Of a stretch of DNA of 64,000 bases, positions 32,383 to 41,804 are shown in pieces. A program made the translations under genes and the position numbers. Each line of letters opens with the position of its first letter. The first letter of the stretch is position 1. Source of the DNA: Arcanobacterium phocisimile (GTDB lineage Bacteria; Actinomycetota; Actinomycetes; Actinomycetales; Actinomycetaceae); contig NZ_CP070228.1 in NCBI RefSeq assembly GCF_016904675.1, positions 248,001-312,000 of the forward strand, read 5' to 3'. A model generated the notes under the pieces. It was not told the origin of the DNA. It made no database searches and saw only the letters and a program-made list of their open reading frames with translations.

Positions 32383-35121
32383 ATGACGAAATATGTCTAC
32401 AATTTCACCCAAGGTGATAAGGACCAAAAAGATTTATTGGGCGGTAAGGGAGCAAACCTTGCCGAAATGACGAAATTGGGATTACCTGTCCCACCAGGGT
32501 TCACTATTACCACCGAAACCTGCCGATACTATCTGAAGCACAACACTGTGCCAGAACAGCTCGATGCCCAAGTGAGCGAAGCTATCGCCGGGGTTGAAGG
32601 AATTATGGGGAAGAAGCTCGGCGATCCCCACGATCCACTTTTGATGTCAGTACGATCTGGCGCTAAGTTCTCCATGCCAGGAATGATGGAGACTGTGCTC
32701 AACATTGGTCTCAACGATGAGTCAGTCCAAGGATTAGCAACCATTGGCAATGAGCGATTCGCGTGGGATTCCTACCGTCGACTCATTCAAATGTTTGGCA
32801 AGACAGTCATGGATATCGACGGCGACCTATTCGCTAATGCGCTTCACGGCCTTCAAGAGCGCAATGGATATGCCGGCGATCTCGATATGACCACCGAGGA
32901 CCTCAAAGAACTCGTGGTCACATTCAAAGAGATCTTCGAACGCGAAACTGGTATCGACTTCCCGCAAGATCCACGCCAGCAGCTTAACCTCGCCGTCGTC
33001 GCTGTATTTAACTCTTGGAACACTGACCGCGCACGCATCTACCGCCGTCGCGAACATATTCCAAACGATCTGGGTACGGCAGTCAATGTGCAAACTATGG
33101 TGTTCGGCAATATGGGTGAAGGCTCAGGAACCGGCGTCTGCTTCACACGCGACCCATCCACTGGCGATGCCGGCGTCTACGGCGACTACCTCGAAAACGC
33201 CCAAGGCGAAGACGTCGTTGCCGGAATCCGCAACACACTCTCTCTTGCAGATCTCGAACGTCTCGACAAGACCTCCTATGACGAGCTCGTGGCAATCATG
33301 AAGAAGCTCGAAAACCATTACCGCGACCTCTGTGATATCGAGTTCACTATTCAGCAAGGCAAGCTGTGGATGTTGCAAACTCGCGTCGGCAAGCGTACTG
33401 CTGCTGCAGCGTTCCGCATCGCAAAGCAACTCGTCGAAGAAGGCCTCATCACCGAAGACGAAGCAGTCACCCGAGTTTCTGGGGAACAGCTCACCTCTTT
33501 GCTCTTCCCACAGTTTGACAAGAAAGCAAACAAAGAGCTCTTGACACGTGGTATGGCAGCCTCGCCTGGTGCTGCAGTTGGTGAAATCGTGCTCAACAAC
33601 GAACAAGCCAAGGCGCGCGTTGCTGCCGGTGCGTCGGTCATCTTGGTTCGCCGCGAAACCAACCCGGACGATCTTGAAGGCATGGTTGCAGCCTCTGGTG
33701 TGCTCACTGCTCGTGGCGGCAAGACCTCCCATGCAGCCGTCGTGGCACGCGGTATGGGCCGGTGTTGTGTAGTTGGTGCTGACGAACTCCTCGTCGAAGA
33801 AGTTGCGGGAACAGTTTCCATCAAGGGAACCGGTCGAGTTTTTAAGGCCGGAGATGTTATCTCCATTGATGGAACCACCGGTGAAGTCTTCGCAGGTACA
33901 GTGGCAGTAACGAACTCTCCAGTGATGACCTATATCGCTGACGGCATCGAGGCTGCCCTAGCAGCAACCGACGACGCCGACACCCAAGACCTCGTCCGCG
34001 CAGTAGATATGATCCTTACCCGTGCCGACAACGCCCGCCAGCTCCTTGTGCGGGCTAACGCTGATACGCCGGAGGATGCTCAGCGCGCTCGCGAATTTGG
34101 CGCTCAAGGCATTGGTTTGTGCCGCACCGAGCACATGTTCTTAGGGGACCGGCGCAAGCTCATCGAGACTGTTATCCTGGCAAAGACCGAAGAAGCTAAG
34201 CAGGCAGCATTTGATGCACTCTTGCCACTTCAAAAGGGTGACTTCCTCGGTATCTTTGAGGCAATGGATGGACTTCCAGTAACTGTGCGACTTATCGACC
34301 CGCCGTTGCATGAGTTCTTGCCAGACCTCACTGAACTGTCAGTTGAATTGGCAGTTAAGGTAGCTAAGGGACAAAAGGTTACCGAAGACGAGCATGCGTT
34401 GCTTGAAGCAGTGAAGGCAAACCACGAGCAGAACCCGATGCTTGGTTTGCGTGGCGTGCGCCTAGGATTGAAGCTACCGGGCTTAATCGCCATGCAGGTG
34501 CGTGCGATTGCCGAAGCGGCGGCTGAGTTGAAGAAGGCAGGTAAGGATCCACGGCCAGAAATCATGGTTCCGTTGATTGGCTCGTCACGTGAAATGCAGA
34601 TCGTACGCGATATGGCCCATGATGTTTTGCGTGAGGTGTCTGCCGAGCACGGCATCGAACTCGATTTGCCTATCGGTAATATGATCGAGCTGCCTCGTGC
34701 AGCAATGTCTGCCGATACGATCGCGGCCGAATCTGACTTCTTCTCCTTCGGCACCAACGATTTGACCCAGACCACCTGGGGGTTCTCGCGTGACGACGTC
34801 GAATCAACGTTCTTCAACGAATACTTCGACTATGGCGTGTTTGGTATTTCGCCATTCGAATCAATTGACGTTCACGGCGTTGGTGGAGTTGTAGAGATGG
34901 GTGTAGAACGCGGTCGGGCGACCAAGCCTGATTTGAAGATGGGTGTGTGTGGTGAGCACGGTGGCGATCCAGCGTCGATCCATTTCTTCGCCGAAATTGG
35001 ATTGAACTATGTTTCCTGTTCGCCATTCCGCGTGCCAGTTGCTCGCTTAGAAGCTGGCCGGGCTGCTATTTCGAATGAATCGCCTCGGTCAGCAGGAGGA
35101 ACTGCTAACCATACTGCCTAA
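32383..35121 (+). CDS. ppdK: pyruvate, phosphate dikinase
   Basis: 912 residues. ATG 32383 is chosen (GGAGGG about 9 bases upstream) and MTKYVYNFTQGDKDQKDLLG is the family N-terminus. Catalyses the reversible conversion of ATP, Pi and pyruvate to PEP, AMP and PPi. Three parts: N-terminal ATP-grasp (LGGKGANLAEMTKLGLPVPP at about 15-34), central swivelling His domain with catalytic His in GGKTSHAAVVARGMG (about 462), and C-terminal PEP-binding barrel with GVCGEHGGDP (about 875). It is a monocistronic gene ending at a strong terminator, with ppa elsewhere in the window to remove PPi. Confidence 0.97.
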   Translation: MTKYVYNFTQGDKDQKDLLGGKGANLAEMTKLGLPVPPGFTITTETCRYYLKHNTVPEQLDAQVSEAIAGVEGIMGKKLGDPHDPLLMSVRSGAKFSMPGMMETVLNIGLNDESVQGLATIGNERFAWDSYRRLIQMFGKTVMDIDGDLFANALHGLQERNGYAGDLDMTTEDLKELVVTFKEIFERETGIDFPQDPRQQLNLAVVAVFNSWNTDRARIYRRREHIPNDLGTAVNVQTMVFGNMGEGSGTGVCFTRDPSTGDAGVYGDYLENAQGEDVVAGIRNTLSLADLERLDKTSYDELVAIMKKLENHYRDLCDIEFTIQQGKLWMLQTRVGKRTAAAAFRIAKQLVEEGLITEDEAVTRVSGEQLTSLLFPQFDKKANKELLTRGMAASPGAAVGEIVLNNEQAKARVAAGASVILVRRETNPDDLEGMVAASGVLTARGGKTSHAAVVARGMGRCCVVGADELLVEEVAGTVSIKGTGRVFKAGDVISIDGTTGEVFAGTVAVTNSPVMTYIADGIEAALAATDDADTQDLVRAVDMILTRADNARQLLVRANADTPEDAQRAREFGAQGIGLCRTEHMFLGDRRKLIETVILAKTEEAKQAAFDALLPLQKGDFLGIFEAMDGLPVTVRLIDPPLHEFLPDLTELSVELAVKVAKGQKVTEDEHALLEAVKANHEQNPMLGLRGVRLGLKLPGLIAMQVRAIAEAAAELKKAGKDPRPEIMVPLIGSSREMQIVRDMAHDVLREVSAEHGIELDLPIGNMIELPRAAMSADTIAAESDFFSFGTNDLTQTTWGFSRDDVESTFFNEYFDYGVFGISPFESIDVHGVGGVVEMGVERGRATKPDLKMGVCGEHGGDPASIHFFAEIGLNYVSCSPFRVPVARLEAGRAAISNESPRSAGGTANHTA

Positions 35122-35150
35122 AGAAACCCGGTAATACAGGTAGATTTTCA

Positions 35151-35194
35151 ATTGTTGGCACATATCGATCAGATATGTGCCAACAATTCTTTTT
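35151..35194 (+). terminator. 16-bp terminator after ppdK
   Basis: A perfect stem (35151-35166 and 35172-35187), 5-base loop, followed by TCTTTTTC. One of few terminators here with a clear T-tract. Confidence 0.92.
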
Positions 35195-35312
35195 CAAACA
35201 TAATTCGGTTATTGGGGTGAAGATTCTTACAGTAGTCTTCTAGGTAGTTTGTAGGTTCGAAAGCTGACGGGCGTGGACGTAGGATAGATAGTCAGAACTC
35301 GGAGGTAGATCA

Positions 35313-37199
35313 GTGAAGCGTACTCGACATGGACGTATTCTAGGCTTAGACGGTTTACGTGCGATTGCGGCTTTTTTAGTTGTCCTCTACCATTTAATTC
35401 CGGGTTTTGCAGAGGTTGGTTTTATCGGCGTAGACATGTTCTTCGTCATCTCTGGATTCCTCATCACGGCACTGTTGGTTAAAGAGTTCGATACGAATGG
35501 ATCGATCTCTCTCAAGCAGTTTTGGATGCGCCGGATTCGCAGGCTAGTGCCGGCAGTTGTGATCGCGACGATCGGTTCGTTGGCGCTGGCTCGTATTTTC
35601 GGGGGAGATGCGCTGACGCAACTTAAATGGCAAGCGCTTGGGGCAATAACCGGAACTTACAACATTTTACAGATTGGGCACTCTTCTTCTTATTTTGACC
35701 AACAATCACCATTGTTGTTGAACAATATGTGGTCATTGTCTGTTGAGCAGCAGTTCTATCTTTTCTGGCCACTGCTCTTAGTTATTTTCGTCCACTGGCT
35801 CAAGCCCAATATCCGTGCGATTGGTGCGTTGTTGATAGCAGCTGGTTCGCTAGCGGTCTATGCAGTGAATCTTGGAGCCGACCAGACCTTTTCTTATGTA
35901 TCGCCGTTGTCCCATTCTTTTGGGCTGATGATAGGCGCTGCAGTTGCGCTACGGTTACCGGGCTTGTTAGCTGGTGAACGAAGGGACGCACCAAGCTTTT
36001 GGGGCTACCTATCTTGGGTAGGTCTAGCAACCATCATAATTTTGAGTTTCGTTGTTCCTGATGGCTGGTGGATGTATCCACTGGGGATGCTGGGATTCTC
36101 AACCATCACTGCAGTGGTCATTCGAGGTATCCTTCCCGACGTACCAGGTCTTGGCGCGAGCAGTTTACAATCAGTGCTCGAGTGGCGCCCACTTGTATGG
36201 CTGGGTCATCGTTCCTACGGAATTTATCTTTGGCATTGGCCGCTGCATGTTATTGCGTTTTATCATCCTCCGTTTGATGTCCGTTATACTGCCATCTTCA
36301 TAATGCTTTTGAGTATTTTATTCGCCGATTTATCGTTCAGATATGTTGAAACTCCGATCAGAACGCAAGGGTTTGTTCAGTGGCTGCGTACGGTAATGAA
36401 AACTCGAACGCGTGCGATATGGTATGCGTTGGGTTTCACAGTTCTGTCAGTTTTAGCTGCCATCGGCCTTGTAACTGATCGAGAAATATCATCTGGAGAG
36501 GAATATATTCGACTGGCTCAAGAAAAAGCGTTGGCTGATCAGCAACATCAAGAGCAAGCACCCTCGAAGGAAGAGTCAGGCCAGGTTACTGACCCGGGCC
36601 CGGCGCAGACGCCCAGCGCTGAAGAAGGCAACGAGGAAGAAAACGGCGAAGAAAGTGAAGAATCTACCCCGACACCGGTACCGGATCCAGGGCAAACCTA
36701 CGTCCCTGAAGTTATTGGTGCCAACGTTACAGTCATCGGAGATTCCGTTACACTTGCTTCTCAACCTGCACTGCAGAGTGTTTTACCAGGTGTAATAGTT
36801 GATGGTGCGGTTTCTCGTTCCATAAAAGAGTTCCCTGCTATTGCCCAACAGTACGCTCAGCAAAACGAACTACGTCCTTATGTAGTCATTGGGCTGGGGA
36901 CTAATGCCATCATCACCGAACAAGATGCAGAAGATATCCTTGCTATACTAGGGCCGGATCGTCGGGCAGTGTTTGTTACTGCATCAGCTCCAGAATATGC
37001 AACTTGGGTCCCAATAGCTAATGCCACGATGCGCGCTATTGCGCAGAAATATCCGGAGCGAGTTGCGCTTGCAGATTGGCAAAATATCGCGTTAGCGCAT
37101 CCGGAGGTTCTCGCAGGTGACCGTGTTCACCCTGACGCTGAAGGTGGACAGCTCTTTGCTGATGCTATTGTCCAGGCGTTGCAAAATTTCTCACGGTGA
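35313..37199 (+). CDS. OatA-like acyltransferase with C-terminal SGNH domain
   Basis: 628 residues, starting with GTG. N-terminal acyltransferase-3 domain (about 1-360) with ten or so helices: LDGLRAIAAFLVVLYHLIPG (about 11-30) and FFVISGFLITALL are the AT3 signature. A low-complexity acidic/Pro linker (about 405-465) leads to an SGNH domain with VIGDSVTL (Ser nucleophile near 484) and DRVHPDAEGG (Asp-x-x-His near 609). This is the architecture of OatA, which O-acetylates peptidoglycan outside the cell and gives lysozyme resistance. The gene is followed by an unrelated unknown. Confidence 0.92.
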   Translation: MKRTRHGRILGLDGLRAIAAFLVVLYHLIPGFAEVGFIGVDMFFVISGFLITALLVKEFDTNGSISLKQFWMRRIRRLVPAVVIATIGSLALARIFGGDALTQLKWQALGAITGTYNILQIGHSSSYFDQQSPLLLNNMWSLSVEQQFYLFWPLLLVIFVHWLKPNIRAIGALLIAAGSLAVYAVNLGADQTFSYVSPLSHSFGLMIGAAVALRLPGLLAGERRDAPSFWGYLSWVGLATIIILSFVVPDGWWMYPLGMLGFSTITAVVIRGILPDVPGLGASSLQSVLEWRPLVWLGHRSYGIYLWHWPLHVIAFYHPPFDVRYTAIFIMLLSILFADLSFRYVETPIRTQGFVQWLRTVMKTRTRAIWYALGFTVLSVLAAIGLVTDREISSGEEYIRLAQEKALADQQHQEQAPSKEESGQVTDPGPAQTPSAEEGNEEENGEESEESTPTPVPDPGQTYVPEVIGANVTVIGDSVTLASQPALQSVLPGVIVDGAVSRSIKEFPAIAQQYAQQNELRPYVVIGLGTNAIITEQDAEDILAILGPDRRAVFVTASAPEYATWVPIANATMRAIAQKYPERVALADWQNIALAHPEVLAGDRVHPDAEGGQLFADAIVQALQNFSR

Positions 37200-37305
37200 A
37201 AAATGAGACTATCTAGGAACCTGTGGGAACTTAGCTGTAAGATTAACGAAGGGCCGGTTGGTTCGCCAAGAGTTGTGCACATGTGTCGTAGGGGAGGAGG
37301 AGGGT

Positions 37306-38751
37306 ATGGCGGTTTTTGCTCTCAATAATGGGCGATTAGAAGATGCTCCTCAGTTGTCAGGGGATTTTCATTGGGAATCTGATGAGGTCATACGAGCTAT
37401 CAGCGAGCAAACTCTCCACCTCGTTGATCGAGCCTTGTTTCCTGTAGGAATAGTGACAAACGAAAGTTCGTCATCGCCCCAACAGTCCTTGATAGCGCTG
37501 GACTCTGCCAAACGTGTTGTGACAATTGAAGTTGTACCTACGTTAAATTCAGACGTGTTACTCCAAGCGACGCATCGTGCTGGCACGTTTAGTTCCCTCA
37601 GTCGCCAGCAACTTGCATCTATTTATCCTGGCACCGAACAAGATTTTGCTCATCGATGGTCGATGTTTCTTGAAGGCACAAGTCCACTGTCTCAAACCTC
37701 TGCGCGCCTATACGTATTTTGCCTTGAAGTGACCAATGATGTTCGCCAGTCTCTTAGCGGAGTTGATATCAGTGTCAAGCTTGTTATCCCGCACCAAGGA
37801 TCTAGCTCTACGCTTATTGAAGTTACTGATGTTGAGAATTACTCGCCGGATCGCCTCAGCGCTCCGCCTGCACCATGGCTGATAGGTGCTCCGTCGGCGG
37901 AAGTACCTGCGGTTTTAAGTGCCGTGCTCGCAAATGAGAAGGGACAGGTGGCTGTAGATGATGATGAAACAGGCCAAGTTCTGACCGATACTGATCACAC
38001 TACTGGCGAGATAATCGATCAGTCATTGTGGGAGATTAAGGGCTGGGTGGACCGTCCAAATATTCCGCCGCTACCGCAACGAGCCGTAAAACCTAGCCGT
38101 GTCAAAGTTGATATCTCCGCTCTCAACGCCAATCAGCATGCACAGACCATTGAGTTTGCTGAAAATGAAGCTGTTCAGGAAGACGTAGCAGTGCAAGAGC
38201 AGGGGCAGGCAGTGGCGGATGGTTCTCAGCATGTTGGTTCGGTCATCAAGCTGGCTGAACTCACTCAACCGGTTGAGTCTCCTCGTCGGTATGGCAAGCG
38301 TATGAGTAGACGAGCACGGCGTCATGGGGGTGTTGAAAATCCCGAACAACATGTCATTGGTGCAGATATGCGGCACAATGATGCCGAAGGTATAGTCGTT
38401 GACGGGGTTCCCTCAGAGACAACTTCGACAATCACTGATGTGGAGACGAAGATCGACAATGGGTCACAGCATGCACCAGGCAAAGTAGTTCAAGCAGATT
38501 CTGACGCGGTCTTATATCAGCAACTTTTGGAGCGGGCCAAGCGAGCCGAGCAGCGTTTGTGGGATAAATCAGCTCCCAAGCATAACCTCGATGCGGTCAT
38601 ATTCTCAGAGGAACTGTCAGCAAGCGAAGCAGAGCGAGCGGTCGCCGAAGCAGCGGAACATGATAAGACGCAACTCGCAGAGTGGATAACTCGACAACGA
38701 TCTGCAACTAACCAGCCCACACGCCGTTCTCGGCGCTCTCGCCGTCGTTGA
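37306..38751 (+). CDS. unknown protein with an Arg-rich C-terminus
   Basis: 481 residues, not recognised. ATG 37306 has GGAGGAGG upstream; the in-frame 37258 start lacks support. The first about 190 residues look globular (starts MAVFALNNGRLEDAPQLSGD); the rest is acidic and Gln/Val-rich, with a basic patch (RRYGKRMSRRARRHGG, about 340) and a C-terminal coiled-coil-like helix rich in Ala/Glu, ending in RRSRRSRRR. No signal peptide or membrane helix is seen. The basic patches suggest binding to nucleic acid or the membrane surface, but that is inference. Confidence 0.72.
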   Translation: MAVFALNNGRLEDAPQLSGDFHWESDEVIRAISEQTLHLVDRALFPVGIVTNESSSSPQQSLIALDSAKRVVTIEVVPTLNSDVLLQATHRAGTFSSLSRQQLASIYPGTEQDFAHRWSMFLEGTSPLSQTSARLYVFCLEVTNDVRQSLSGVDISVKLVIPHQGSSSTLIEVTDVENYSPDRLSAPPAPWLIGAPSAEVPAVLSAVLANEKGQVAVDDDETGQVLTDTDHTTGEIIDQSLWEIKGWVDRPNIPPLPQRAVKPSRVKVDISALNANQHAQTIEFAENEAVQEDVAVQEQGQAVADGSQHVGSVIKLAELTQPVESPRRYGKRMSRRARRHGGVENPEQHVIGADMRHNDAEGIVVDGVPSETTSTITDVETKIDNGSQHAPGKVVQADSDAVLYQQLLERAKRAEQRLWDKSAPKHNLDAVIFSEELSASEAERAVAEAAEHDKTQLAEWITRQRSATNQPTRRSRRSRRR

Positions 38752-38792
38752 ATTAGTTAAACTCAACGACAGCGATTGCGGAAAACTTTTGG

Positions 38793-39818
38793 TTATGGCA
38801 GTCGCGCAAATGCAGAAATCCATCGATCGCACTGGTTATAAGCTTCCTGGCGTACCTCTGCCCGGGAGAGCATGACATCATGGATTGCACCAGACAACTT
38901 GACGATTGTTGTGTGTGTCGAAATATGTGCAGCTCGTTGCCAAATCAGTTCGACATCTAAAACTCCGTCCACGCTCCGTTGATTTGGCGCCCATACATCA
39001 ACAATTGAGGATTGCGCAGAAGTGAGGACAAGGGTAGGTAGATCAGTATTGAGACCGCGAGCTACCTTCGCATGACCTGCCAAGACTGCTGACAGCCATC
39101 CAGCGCGAACCGGGAAGGTCGGGAAATGGCGGAAGCGTGGATCAGGTTTCCAGCCGCCTTCAAAGAAGGGATCGCCAGCCGTATGGATAGGCATCGGCCC
39201 GTCTTCTGCCTTCCATCCGGTGAGTGTACGCTGATAGAAACCGTTATCTGATGAAGAAATAATCTTTGTTGGGTTAAAGCGTGCTAGTGCATCGATGAGC
39301 GGTTTACCTAGTTGGCGGGCGAGCACGGAGTCTTGATACTCCAGCCATGGCGAATTGAGAATGAGACCAGCAAGCTCGCTAGCGTGACGATGCGCCCACA
39401 AAGTTGTGGTCAAACCACCTGTGGAGTGGCCATACAGAATAATGGGGACGCCTTCGCCTTCTTCTGACCGAATAATATCAGTTGCAGCTCCGATTTCTTC
39501 ATCATACGTGGTTAAATCACTGACGTATCCCCAGGGCTGTCCCTCGCGATGCGAGCGACCGTATCGACGTAAATCAAGCGCATAGAACCGGCCGCCCATA
39601 GCGGTTACGGCTTGTGCGAAGTCGGTATGGTAAAAGTAATCATTCCAACCATGAACCGCCAATAGTGCAAAACGCCTGGTCGTACCCGCTTCAGAAGCAT
39701 CTTTGAGTGGGCGATGCCGGATTAGGGTTGCAACTACAGAGCCTTGGTCGTCGTCTGCTAGTGGAATTGTGGTCGCGAAATATTCGTCGCCGAGAAAGTC
39801 TGGATACCATTTTGTCAT
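38793..39818 (-). CDS. alpha/beta hydrolase (serine aminopeptidase S33 / lysophospholipase-like)
   Basis: 341 residues. Oxyanion strand LLAVHGWNDY (about 52), nucleophile elbow GHSTGG with Ser132, and a late His in SGAIHDVMLSR fit the catalytic triad of alpha/beta hydrolases; the acid residue is probably an Asp near SSIVDVWAP. It resembles monoacylglycerol lipase/esterase proteins. No signal peptide is seen. It is divergent from the MFS gene. Confidence 0.87.
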   Translation of the reverse strand: MTKWYPDFLGDEYFATTIPLADDDQGSVVATLIRHRPLKDASEAGTTRRFALLAVHGWNDYFYHTDFAQAVTAMGGRFYALDLRRYGRSHREGQPWGYVSDLTTYDEEIGAATDIIRSEEGEGVPIILYGHSTGGLTTTLWAHRHASELAGLILNSPWLEYQDSVLARQLGKPLIDALARFNPTKIISSSDNGFYQRTLTGWKAEDGPMPIHTAGDPFFEGGWKPDPRFRHFPTFPVRAGWLSAVLAGHAKVARGLNTDLPTLVLTSAQSSIVDVWAPNQRSVDGVLDVELIWQRAAHISTHTTIVKLSGAIHDVMLSRAEVRQEAYNQCDRWISAFARLP

Positions 39819-39986
39819 AGAATAAGAGTAATAGTAGTGCTAGAACTACACAACAGAAGTTGTTGTGCGAGTGCTTGTCAAGGTCATCTATGGTTAGAAT
39901 ATCTTCCGGGATTTAGATGACGACGTCGTCATCACAGCTAGTATTCCATCATTGCTATTCACTTTTCTTACTACAAAGGGGTTTCT

Positions 39987-41303
39987 ATGGGGTTCTTTAA
40001 ACGCAATGGCTTCCATAGTCGAGAGCAGATAGCCGCATTCTTGACGGTGGTTTTTTCTGGACAAATTATTTATTCGGCGTTCGAATCTTTCAAGATACCG
40101 TTCTATCAGCGTCTTGTTGAGTATTACGACCTGACTGATACTCAGTTTGGACTTCTATTTACTATGCTTGGAGTAGCTGTCTTTTTCTATATTCCAGGAG
40201 GCTGGGTTAATAATAGATTTAACGCTCGGACAGTTCTTATGGTCGGGCTGGCCTATCGATGTGCCACCGCATTGTTTATGATACTTGTGAAGCCTGCTTT
40301 TTCTGTGATGCTCGCCATCACATTTACGTGGGGAATTGTTGATGCGATCTTCTGGCCAGCAGTTGTCAAAGGCGTGGTTTTGTTCTCCTCTAAGTCGCAC
40401 AAAGGATTCGCATTGGGAACGCTGACAGCATTTCGTGCGGGCGGAGAAGCGGTTTTGAACGGCGTGATGATCGCAGTGATGTCACTCGCGCATGGATCCC
40501 TTTTGGCGTTCCGCTCCGGTATGGTGGTGTACGCGTTGTTAACGTTGCCCCTTATTGCGCTTATCTATCGATATGTTCCAGCGGACCCGCAAGAAGATGG
40601 TGACGTTTCAGAAAATGCGGAAACAGTAGAGGTTTCTAGCAAAGAAGCGCTAACGGGCCTGATTCAAACATTGAAAATTCCGCGAGTGTGGTTGGCAGGT
40701 TTTGCTGGCATGAATGTCTACTGGGTCTACACGACGTTAATCTATACCACCCCGTACTTTGTTCGAGTTTTTGGGATGGGGACGGAAACTGCCGCTCTGT
40801 ATGCAACTGTCAATGCAGTGTTACTCGGACTCGGTGGTGGTCTAGTTGGTGGAATCGTCGCAGATCGGGTATTTAAATCATCGGCGCTCACATTGGCAGT
40901 AACATTGTGTGGCGGAGCAGTATTTTTGCTTGGCTTGGCACTGTTGCCGGGAGACAGAGGAAACATGATTTTCGCGTTAGTGCTCATTTCTCTCTTTGTG
41001 TTCTTGACGATGATGGCAAAAGGGATTCAACAAGCTCCAGTTGCAGAGTTGAATCTGCCGAACTCGATCGTGGGCTCGGCAATGTCGGTTAATTCCTTCC
41101 TTGCATTTGCATGTATTTTATGGGCGACAACGCTTAATGGTTCAATTCTCGATGCTTACCGTGACGATCCGGCCACCGGGTTCAGCATTATTTTCTTGAT
41201 GATGGCTGTGGTTGCCTTGGTTGGTGCAGCTCTATCCTGGTGGCTAGTGGTTCTCAACCGGCGTCACCTTCACGTCCTTGAAACAAGTGAAGAGGTTCTT
41301 TGA
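39987..41303 (+). CDS. MFS transporter
   Basis: 438 residues with 12 predicted membrane helices in two halves, separated by a charged loop (about 195-225, DPQEDGDVSENAETVEVSSK). The first half has the loop 2-3 GGWVNNRFNARTVLMVG (about 73-89), which holds the MFS motif A region in weakened form. Substrate unknown. An AAAGGGG Shine-Dalgarno sequence precedes the ATG. Monocistronic, ending in a hairpin with T-tract. Confidence 0.85.
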   Translation: MGFFKRNGFHSREQIAAFLTVVFSGQIIYSAFESFKIPFYQRLVEYYDLTDTQFGLLFTMLGVAVFFYIPGGWVNNRFNARTVLMVGLAYRCATALFMILVKPAFSVMLAITFTWGIVDAIFWPAVVKGVVLFSSKSHKGFALGTLTAFRAGGEAVLNGVMIAVMSLAHGSLLAFRSGMVVYALLTLPLIALIYRYVPADPQEDGDVSENAETVEVSSKEALTGLIQTLKIPRVWLAGFAGMNVYWVYTTLIYTTPYFVRVFGMGTETAALYATVNAVLLGLGGGLVGGIVADRVFKSSALTLAVTLCGGAVFLLGLALLPGDRGNMIFALVLISLFVFLTMMAKGIQQAPVAELNLPNSIVGSAMSVNSFLAFACILWATTLNGSILDAYRDDPATGFSIIFLMMAVVALVGAALSWWLVVLNRRHLHVLETSEEVL

Positions 41304-41356
41304 TAGCTGACAAGCTCCGGGGAGCACACGGAGACTAGTAGTAAGATAGTCGAACA

Positions 41357-41404
41357 CGAAGGGTCTGTGCGCTGGTAAAGTGCATGGACCCTTCGGGCTA
41401 TTTT
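41357..41404 (+). terminator. terminator after the MFS gene
   Basis: Stem CGAAGGGTC (41357-41365) with GACCCTTCG (41387-41395), long loop with a partial inner pairing, then GGGCTATTTT. Its arm overlaps the end of the remnant gene on the other strand. Confidence 0.75.
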
Positions 41405-41673
41405 AATGTGAGTCGTTTTGTCGGTTGGTCTGCGCTACTTTTGTTTGCACACCAGTTTCTTACTCCGTCGCATGAGGTATCTTGCTGCCAGCCTGTCTGT
41501 TGCGCGTCGGACTTGAGCATGTTGAGCGTGGCGGGAAGATTGTTGATCGTTAGATCATATGTCACTGCGCAGGGAAGTGATTTCCCTTCCTTAAACGCAG
41601 TATCTGGTTGGGTCTTGATGGATGTTGGTGCTCTGAATAGCAAATGTGGATATCGTGAATCGTGGGATGGCTG
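41398..41673 (-). pseudogene. truncated relative of the 18156-18644 membrane-anchored protein
   Basis: Minus-strand frame open from 41673 (after TAA at 41676-41674) to TAG at 41400-41398. It encodes SCDGVRNWCANK and PTKRLTLK, matching SCPDSLLWCANK and PTKRLTIS of the intact protein, at the same spacing. The membrane anchor and the first half are missing (no ATG; TTG at 41643 is the only start-like codon), and the stop falls about 17 residues earlier than in the intact copy. So it is a remnant, unless it is expressed from TTG as an 81-residue cytosolic protein, which lacks a Shine-Dalgarno sequence. Confidence 0.68.
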
Positions 41674-41804
41674 TTAATCAAGTGAATTATGTTTTAGGTG
41701 TTTCTTTTTTGGTCATTTTGGTATACGGTCAATAGGTAGCAAAGTAGTTTTGATAAAAAAATCAAGGCGACGCGCGGAGAACATTTGAAACACCGGAGGA
41801 ATTT

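Noticed and set aside
41674-41804. A c-di-AMP (ydaO) riboswitch upstream of the NlpC/P60 gene, as in other actinobacteria
   Set aside because: The 130 bases before the gene lack the conserved ydaO sequences and stems, and are too short for the element.
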